From Streptosporangiaceae bacterium (GTDB lineage: Bacteria > Actinomycetota > Actinomycetes > Streptosporangiales > Streptosporangiaceae), in assembly GCA_030050125.1 (NCBI GenBank), contig JASIJN010000029.1, positions 1 through 5,231 of the forward strand: a stretch of DNA of 5,231 nt. The letters are read 5' to 3'. The notes below the pieces were generated by a model, which was not told the origin of the DNA, searched no databases, and saw nothing but the letters and a program-made list of their open reading frames with translations. Shown one piece after another: positions 1 through 4,016 of this stretch. The position numbers were made by a program, and so were the translations under genes. Positions within the stretch are counted from its first letter, which is position 1. Each line of letters begins with the position of its first letter.

Positions 1-83
1 CCGACGCCGCGCGCGACCAGAATCGCGGCATCCCGGCCAGGCTCCGGCCCTCGCCCGTCGGCCGGCCGTCTCGGGAGCCGGAA

Positions 84-1133
84 GTGCCGGCCTGGCTGGC
101 GCGGGCGGCCGCCTGGTCATGGCGGGTGCTCCTGGTCGGCCTGCTGGTATACCTGGCGTTCCGGGTGGCCAGCGCGCTGCAGCTGGTCATCCTGCCCTGT
201 ATCGCCGCCCTGCTGCTGACCGCCCTGTTGCATCCGCTGGCCGCGCTGCTGCGGCGCCGGGGCCTGTCCCCGCTCGCGGCGACCTGGTCGACCATATTGG
301 TCGGCGTCTTGATCCTGGCGGGCCTGACGATCCTGGCGGTCAACCGGGTGACCGCCGACTATCCCAGGCTGCAGAGCGAGGTCAAGCACACGGCCCGGGA
401 GGTGCAGCGCTCTTTGGCCGGCGCGCCGTTCCACCTCAGCAGCACCCGGCTTGCGCAGTACTACAACGATCTCGTCCAGTTCCTGTCGCAGCACAAGACG
501 CTGATAGCGGGCACCGTGCTCACCGGCGGGAAGATCGCCCTGGAGCTGGGCACCGGCATCATCCTGACCATCTTCGTCACGTTCTTCCTGCTCAAGGACG
601 GCGAGCGGATCTGGGGCTGGATCACGAAAGGCCTGCCGGCCGAGGCCCGGCTGCGGGCGGATGACGCGGGCGCGGCGGCCTGGGGGGTGCTGGTCAACTA
701 CATGCGGGGCACCACAGCGGTCGCCGCGATTCACTCGGTCTTCATCGGCCTTGCCCTGTGGCTGCTGGACGTGCCGCTCCTGGTGCCGCTGATCAGTCTG
801 GTGTTCATCGCGGCGTACCTGCCGCTGGTGGGGATCTTCGTGGCCGGCACGGTCGTGATCCTCGTCACCCTCGGCACCAAGGGCTGGATCGCGGCCGCCA
901 TCATGATCGGCGTCTTCGTGCTGGAGGGTCAGATCGAGGGCCATCTCCTGCAGCCCCTGCTCATCGGGCGGATCGTGCGGCTGCACCCGCTCGCGATCAT
1001 CCTGGTCCTGGCGGTCGGCGGCGTCATCGGCGGGATCGCGGGCGCGATCGTCGCGGTACCGGCGGCCGCCGCGCTGACCTATGCCTGGCCGCATCTGCGG
1101 GGACGGTCGTCGCCGCCCGGCGGCGACGCGTAG
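84..1133 (+). CDS. AI-2E family transporter (UPF0118/PF01594), integral membrane protein; start uncertain
   Basis: A 349-residue polytopic membrane protein of the AI-2E/UPF0118 family. Members are proposed exporters or Na+(Li+)/H+ antiporters, and the substrate here cannot be told. Hydrophobic segments lie at about 13-30, 32-52, 64-86, 152-170, 211-228, 230-263, 267-282 and 303-330. Between the third and fourth is a hydrophilic stretch (about 88-145), as the family usually has. Family signatures are FLLKDG (168-173), YMRG (206-209), PLVG (247-250) and the C-terminal block from EGHLLQP (285-291) through LHP (300-302) to the Gly-rich GGVIGGIAGAIVAVP. Length is normal. The GTG at 84 has a GGGAG at 73-77 with 6-nt spacing. 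The frame stays open to base 3, and the valine before PAWLARAAAWSWR could be internal, so the true start may lie left of the window. Family assignment is secure; the start is not. No promoter is visible in bases 1-83. Confidence 0.9.
   Translation: MPAWLARAAAWSWRVLLVGLLVYLAFRVASALQLVILPCIAALLLTALLHPLAALLRRRGLSPLAATWSTILVGVLILAGLTILAVNRVTADYPRLQSEVKHTAREVQRSLAGAPFHLSSTRLAQYYNDLVQFLSQHKTLIAGTVLTGGKIALELGTGIILTIFVTFFLLKDGERIWGWITKGLPAEARLRADDAGAAAWGVLVNYMRGTTAVAAIHSVFIGLALWLLDVPLLVPLISLVFIAAYLPLVGIFVAGTVVILVTLGTKGWIAAAIMIGVFVLEGQIEGHLLQPLLIGRIVRLHPLAIILVLAVGGVIGGIAGAIVAVPAAAALTYAWPHLRGRSSPPGGDA
1108..1128 (+). terminator. GC-rich perfect hairpin at the 3' end of the AI-2E gene (possible weak terminator)
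   Basis: Bases 1108-1116 (CGTCGCCGC) are the exact reverse complement of 1120-1128 (GCGGCGACG), leaving a 3-nt loop (CCG). The hairpin sits in the last codons and ends 2 nt before the TAG at 1131. No T-tract follows, so it is not a classical intrinsic terminator. Actinobacteria often end transcripts at such U-less hairpins, but a chance GC palindrome or an mRNA-stabilising 3' structure is as likely. Confidence 0.3.
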
Positions 1134-1182
1134 CCGGACGGGCGGTCAGCCGTCGGCTCGCGCGACCATCCCGGCCGTCCGG
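1134..1182. promoter_or_regulatory. Inverted repeat in the AI-2E/dut intergenic region
   Basis: CCGGACGG at 1134-1141 pairs exactly with CCGTCCGG at 1175-1182. Inside it, GGTC (1144-1147) pairs with GACC (1164-1167), and AGCC (1148-1151) with GGCT (1155-1158). Together they can form a long, interrupted stem just after the AI-2E stop codon. The right arm lies between the likely -35 and -10 of the dut promoter. It could act as a terminator for the upstream gene, as an operator, or have no role; the high GC content makes chance pairing common. Confidence 0.3.
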
Positions 1183-1199
1183 CGGTAGGGTCACCTCCG
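1162..1199 (+). promoter_or_regulatory. Putative promoter of dut-DUF3710
   Basis: TAGGGT at 1186-1191 fits the actinobacterial -10 pattern TANNNT. A weak -35 match, GCGACC at 1162-1167 (GAC core of TTGACA), lies 18 nt upstream. Transcription would begin about 7-8 nt after the -10, at or next to base 1199, where a GTG codon lies. No other -10-like hexamer is evident in the 103-nt gap. Inferred from motif and spacing only. Confidence 0.5.
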
Positions 1200-1234
1200 T
1201 GAACGCAGGCCAACCGCCGACGAGGGGTGGTTAA
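1199..1234 (+). CDS. Possible leaderless 11-codon leader ORF upstream of dut
   Basis: A GTG at 1199-1201 opens a frame of 11 sense codons ([11 protein letters not shown]) ending at TAA 1232-1234, two bases before the dut ATG. The GTG coincides with the predicted transcription start of the promoter at 1162-1199. Leaderless GTG/ATG starts are common in actinobacteria, so this peptide could be translated and could couple ribosomes to dut. The dut Shine-Dalgarno (GAGGGG, 1222-1227) lies inside its last codons. The peptide resembles nothing I recognise. It may simply be a 5' UTR. Confidence 0.3.
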   Translation: MNAGQPPTRGG

Positions 1235-1236
1235 CC

Positions 1237-1722
1237 ATGCCCGGCATGTCGGAATCCGAGGGCGTCGAGGTGCTCATCCAGCGGCTGGATCCCGGCCTGC
1301 CGCTGCCGCGGCGGGCTCATCCCGGGGACGCGGGCGCCGACCTGTTCGCCTCGGTGGACGTTGAGCTCGGGCCCGGGCAGCGCGCCGTGGTGCCCACCGG
1401 GGTCGCGATCGCCCTGCCCGATGGCTATGCCGCGTTCGTGCACCCGCGGTCCGGGCTGGCGGCGCGTCATGGCGTCACGATCGTGAATGCACCGGGCACT
1501 GTGGACGCCGGGTACCGTGGCGAGATCAGGGTGACCTTGCTCAATACCGATGCCGACGCCGCGGTGCTCTTGCGTCGCGGGGACCGGATCGCCCAGCTGG
1601 TGGTGCAGCGGGTGGAGCGCCCGGTGTTCTATGAGGTAGAGAGGCTGCCAGGTTCGGCCAGAGGCCGTGACGGGTTCGGGTCGACCGGCGGCTACGCGGC
1701 GGCGGGCGAGCCCGTCGGATAG
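1237..1722 (+). CDS. dut: Deoxyuridine 5'-triphosphate nucleotidohydrolase (dUTPase, EC 3.6.1.23)
   Basis: Cytosolic homotrimeric dUTPase. It hydrolyses dUTP to dUMP and pyrophosphate with Mg2+, limiting uracil misincorporation into DNA and feeding thymidylate synthesis. All five family motifs are present in 161 residues: motif 1 [12 protein letters not shown] (28-39), motif 2 PRSGL (70-74), motif 3 GTVDAGYRG (87-95) with D90 as the expected catalytic Asp and Y93 for discrimination against ribose, motif 4 RGDRIAQ (114-120), and motif 5 [10 protein letters not shown] (142-151) with F147 in the uracil-stacking position. Length matches bacterial trimeric enzymes (about 150-160). The ATG at 1237 has GAGGGG at 1222-1227 with 9-nt spacing; an internal ATG at 1246 is less well placed. 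A DUF3710 gene follows after 35 nt, as in many actinobacteria. Nothing indicates loss of function. Confidence 0.97.
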   Translation: MPGMSESEGVEVLIQRLDPGLPLPRRAHPGDAGADLFASVDVELGPGQRAVVPTGVAIALPDGYAAFVHPRSGLAARHGVTIVNAPGTVDAGYRGEIRVTLLNTDADAAVLLRRGDRIAQLVVQRVERPVFYEVERLPGSARGRDGFGSTGGYAAAGEPVG

Positions 1723-1757
1723 AACGAGTTCCGTTAAGGAAGTTAGGAGCGTGCAGG

Positions 1758-2543
1758 GTGTTCAGGCGGCGCCGCCGCGAGCAAGCGGACCGGCCCGGAT
1801 TTGACTCCGGCACGGCCCAGCACGACGAGGAACTGTACGGCGACCTCGACGAGCTGGACGACGACGACGAATCCGGCTCCGGGCCGGATGATCCGGCGCC
1901 TTACCACGAGAGCGCGGGCCAGCTGTCCGGTCCCTGGGACGGGGCCGGGAACTACCCGCAGCGGGAGCGTATTGATTTCGGCAGCCTGCTGATCCCCGCG
2001 TATGAGGGGATCCGCGTGGAGGTCGAGGTGGCCGAGGGCATGGGCGTGTGCGTCACGATCCTGCGCGACGACAGCGTCCTGCAGCTGATGGCCTTCGCCG
2101 CGCCGAAGACCAGCGGGCTGTGGGACGAGGTGCGCCGGGAGTTCGCCGCGGAGGTGGCGAGGTCGGGCGGCAACAGCCAGGTGTCGGAGGGCCCGTTCGG
2201 CATCGAGCTGCAGGCGTGGGTGCACCCCATGGGAGAGGGCCATGGCCGGGGGGAGCTGGAGCCGATCCGCTTCCTGGGCGTCGATGGTCCCCGCTGGTTC
2301 CTGAGGGGCATGATCCGCGGCCCGGCGGCCCGCCGTCCGGACCTGGCCCTGCCGTTCGAGGAGCTGTTCGCGGACGTGGTCGTGGTGCGCGGAGATCACC
2401 CGGCCCCGCCGGGGGACCTGCTGGAGATCGGGCTGCCCGAGGACATGCGCCAGGCCCTGGCCGACCAGTTCGAGCAGCAGACGGCCGGCCAGTCCCTGCC
2501 CAACCCGTTCGAGCGCGGCCCGGAGATCACCGAGACCAGGTAG
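1758..2543 (+). CDS. DUF3710 domain-containing protein (PF12502), function unknown
   Basis: A 261-residue actinobacterial protein of the DUF3710 family, the usual neighbour of dut (Rv2696c-like). No biochemical role is established. The N-terminus is basic (FRRRRRE, 2-8), followed by a strongly acidic low-complexity stretch (about 23-45, including LDELDDDDE), then the conserved domain from about 58 to 225. Recognisable blocks are GPWD (58-61), RIDFGSLLIP (71-80), LQLMAFAAPKTSGLWDEVR (108-126), EGPFG (144-148), RFLGVDGPRWFLRG (171-184) and DVVVVRGDHPAPPGDLL (206-222). There is no signal peptide or membrane segment, so it is predicted cytosolic. The GTG start at 1758 has AGGAG at 1745-1749 with 8-nt spacing and gives the typical MFRRR-like beginning. 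The gap from dut contains no clear promoter, so co-transcription is likely. Its stop lies 12 nt from that of the convergent ceoC. Confidence 0.9.
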   Translation: MFRRRRREQADRPGFDSGTAQHDEELYGDLDELDDDDESGSGPDDPAPYHESAGQLSGPWDGAGNYPQRERIDFGSLLIPAYEGIRVEVEVAEGMGVCVTILRDDSVLQLMAFAAPKTSGLWDEVRREFAAEVARSGGNSQVSEGPFGIELQAWVHPMGEGHGRGELEPIRFLGVDGPRWFLRGMIRGPAARRPDLALPFEELFADVVVVRGDHPAPPGDLLEIGLPEDMRQALADQFEQQTAGQSLPNPFERGPEITETR

Positions 2544-2555
2544 GGCGCGGCCCCC
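2544..2555. other. 12-nt gap between convergent operons (DUF3710 and ceoC)
   Basis: The plus-strand stop TAG (2541-2543) and the minus-strand stop TGA (2558-2556) are separated by only 12 GC-rich bases. There is no room for a separate terminator and no T-tract on either side. Transcripts of the two operons must either end inside each other's coding sequence or overlap as antisense RNA. Confidence 0.85.
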
Positions 2556-3218
2556 TCATCCGCCGCCGGAGAGCAGCCGGCCCAGTTCCTCCTCGACGTC
2601 CTCGCTGGTCACGAACAGCAACTCGTCGCCGGCCTCCAGCGGATCGTCGCTGTCGGGCACGATTACCCGGCCGTCGCGCAGGATCGCGACCAGCGCGGTG
2701 TCGGTGGGCCACTCGATGGACCCGATCCGCTGGCCGGCCAGGGGCGCGTCGGCCGGCATGGTCAGCTCCACCAGGCTGGCCTCGCTCTGCCGGAACGTCA
2801 TCAGCCGGACCAGGTCACCGACGCTGACCGCCTCCTCGACCAGGGCCGAGAGCAGCCGGGGCGTGGACACCGCGACGTCGACTCCCCAGGACTCGTTGAA
2901 CAGCCACTCGTTGTTCGGGTGGTTGATCCGGGCCACCACCCGCGGCACCCCGTACTCGGTCTTGGCCAGCAGCGATACCACGAGGTTGACCTTGTCGTCC
3001 CCGGTCGCGGCGATCACGACGTTGCAGCGCTCCAGCGACGCGTCTTCCAGAGAGGTGATCTCGCACGCGTCGGCGAGCAGCCACTCCGCGCTCGGGACGT
3101 TGTAGACCTTGATCTTTCTCGGGTCCTTGTCGATGAGCAGCACCTCATGGCCGTTGCCCAGCAGTTCCATGGCGATGGACCGGCCGACCGAGCCTGCTCC
3201 GGCGATCGCGACGCGCAT
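2556..3218 (-). CDS. ceoC: TrkA-family K+ uptake regulatory subunit, CeoC/TrkB-like (RCK_N + RCK_C)
   Basis: A 220-residue cytosolic RCK protein predicted to bind NAD(H) or another nucleotide and gate a K+ transporter. The RCK_N Rossmann fold (about 1-120) has GAGSVG at 7-12, an acidic residue at the end of strand 2 (D30 in LLIDKD), ATGDD (71-75) and RVVARINHP (93-101). The RCK_C domain covers about 138-215 and includes LVELTMP and LEAGDELLFVTSED. The beginning MRVAIAGAGSVGRSIA and the 220-residue length resemble mycobacterial CeoC (Rv2692) as I recall it. ATG is at 3218-3216, overlapping the ceoB stop by one base (TGATG), with a strong GGGAGG at 3230-3225. It is the second gene of the operon and probably forms a hetero-oligomer with CeoB. 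No TrkH/KtrB-type membrane partner is encoded here, so its transport partner is unknown. RCK family assignment is secure; the CeoC name rests on similarity and synteny. Confidence 0.92.
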   Translation of the reverse strand: MRVAIAGAGSVGRSIAMELLGNGHEVLLIDKDPRKIKVYNVPSAEWLLADACEITSLEDASLERCNVVIAATGDDKVNLVVSLLAKTEYGVPRVVARINHPNNEWLFNESWGVDVAVSTPRLLSALVEEAVSVGDLVRLMTFRQSEASLVELTMPADAPLAGQRIGSIEWPTDTALVAILRDGRVIVPDSDDPLEAGDELLFVTSEDVEEELGRLLSGGG

Positions 3219-3230
3219 CAGTGACCTCCC
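3216..3230 (-). promoter_or_regulatory. Shine-Dalgarno and TGATG translational-coupling site, ceoB to ceoC
   Basis: On the minus strand, GGGAGG (3230-3225) stands 6 nt before an ATG (3218-3216) whose first base is the last base of the ceoB TGA (3220-3218). This arrangement allows terminating ribosomes to restart and should give matched amounts of the two RCK subunits. It also fixes the ceoC start. Confidence 0.85.
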
Positions 3231-3892
3231 TTGCCCGGCGTGGCCGGTTTGGCGAAGGCGGCGGCTATCCGGTCCAGGTCGCGGTCATGGGCGATCACGT
3301 GCAGCACGTCACCCTCCTGGAGGACGGTGCCGGGACCGGGCATCATGGACTCCCCGAGCCGCGAGATATACGCGATCTTGGTGCGAGCGGCGTCCTCGAG
3401 CGCGGTGACCTTCTCTCCGAGCCAGTGCTCGGAGTAGGCCACCTCGGCGAGCACGATCGCCCCGGTCGGATCGCGCCAGAGCGGCTGTGCGCCCTCGGGC
3501 AGCAGCTTGCGCAGCATCTGGTCCGCGGTCCAGCGCACCGTCGCCACCGTGGGAATGCCGAGCCGCTGGTAGACCTCGGCCCGGCGAGGGTCATAGATCC
3601 GCGCCACGACCCGGCCGACGCCGAACGACTCCCTGACCACCCGGGCCGCGATCACGTTGGAGTTATCGCCGCTGCTTACCGCCGCGAAGGCGTCGGCACG
3701 CTCGATGCCGGCCTCGATCAGGACGTCGCGGTCGAAGCCGATTCCTGTGATCTTGGTTCCCTTGAATCCGGCCGACAGCTTGCGGAACGCGTCTGGATCC
3801 TGGTCGATCACCGCGACCGAGTGTCCATGGTCCTCGAGAATGTGGGCGATCGTCGAGCCGACTCGCCCGCACCCCATGATCACGATGTGCAC
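3218..3892 (-). CDS. ceoB: TrkA-family K+ uptake regulatory subunit, CeoB/TrkA-like (RCK_N + RCK_C)
   Basis: A 224-residue cytosolic RCK protein, first gene of the ceoB-ceoC operon. RCK_N (about 1-120) has GCGRVG at 7-12, D30 in VAVIDQD as the usual NAD-ribose acidic residue, FAAVSSGDNSN (69-79) and RVVARIYDPRRAEVYQRLGIP (94-114). RCK_C covers about 138-215 (IVLAEV, LQEGDVLHVIAHD). The MGCGRVG start, GFDRDVL and SSGDNSN blocks are those of mycobacterial CeoB (Rv2691). I chose the GTG at 3892-3890 because AAGGA (3902-3898) stands 5 nt upstream and it gives the conserved beginning. The frame stays open for over 1 kb further upstream, but that part runs antisense to the methyltransferase and has no RCK similarity. 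It probably senses NAD(H) state and gates K+ uptake. Regulation likely runs from the promoter at about 3930-3935, beside the palindrome at 3955-3964. Confidence 0.93.
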   Translation of the reverse strand: MHIVIMGCGRVGSTIAHILEDHGHSVAVIDQDPDAFRKLSAGFKGTKITGIGFDRDVLIEAGIERADAFAAVSSGDNSNVIAARVVRESFGVGRVVARIYDPRRAEVYQRLGIPTVATVRWTADQMLRKLLPEGAQPLWRDPTGAIVLAEVAYSEHWLGEKVTALEDAARTKIAYISRLGESMMPGPGTVLQEGDVLHVIAHDRDLDRIAAAFAKPATPGKGGH

Positions 3893-3921
3893 GGCTTTCC
3901 TTCCCGCGAGCAATGTGCCCG

Positions 3922-3958
3922 AACACGGTATTATCCTGCGGCCCGGCGGTGCCAGCCA
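3922..3958 (-). promoter_or_regulatory. Putative ceoB-ceoC promoter
   Basis: GATAAT on the minus strand (3935-3930) differs from the TATAAT consensus by one base and is the most AT-rich spot in the divergent region. Transcription would begin near 3924-3922, giving a leader of about 30 nt before the GTG. The -35 position (about 3958-3953 with a 17-nt spacer) reads poorly against TTGACA and overlaps the GCCATATGGC palindrome, which would suit an activator- or repressor-controlled promoter. Inferred from motif only. Confidence 0.5.
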
Positions 3959-3971
3959 TATGGCCCGCCGG
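3943..3971. repeat. Compound inverted repeat (candidate operator) in the ceoB/methyltransferase divergent region
   Basis: A perfect 10-base palindrome, GCCATATGGC (3955-3964), sits inside a second pair of inverted arms: CCGGCGG (3943-3949) and CCGCCGG (3965-3971). The outer arms are not symmetric about the inner palindrome (5-nt gap on the left, none on the right). The site lies just upstream of the ceoB -10 and covers the -35 position, in a 124-nt region shared with the divergent gene. It could bind a dimeric regulator of either or both transcripts. The AT core is unusual in this GC-rich surrounding; the outer arms may be chance. Confidence 0.4.
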
Positions 3972-4016
3972 CGCCCCGGTCGCGGGCGGGCGGCGGTGTC
4001 ACGGGAGCATGGTGGC

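Noticed and set aside
117..1094. Minus-strand open frame of 325 codons opposite the AI-2E gene
   Set aside because: Its Arg/Asp/Gln/His-rich composition is that of a complement of a hydrophobic membrane protein, and it has no recognisable domain.
2048..2827. Plus-strand open frame of 259 codons crossing from DUF3710 into ceoC
   Set aside because: Arg/Pro/Gly-rich out-of-phase translation spanning the ends of two convergent, well-supported genes.
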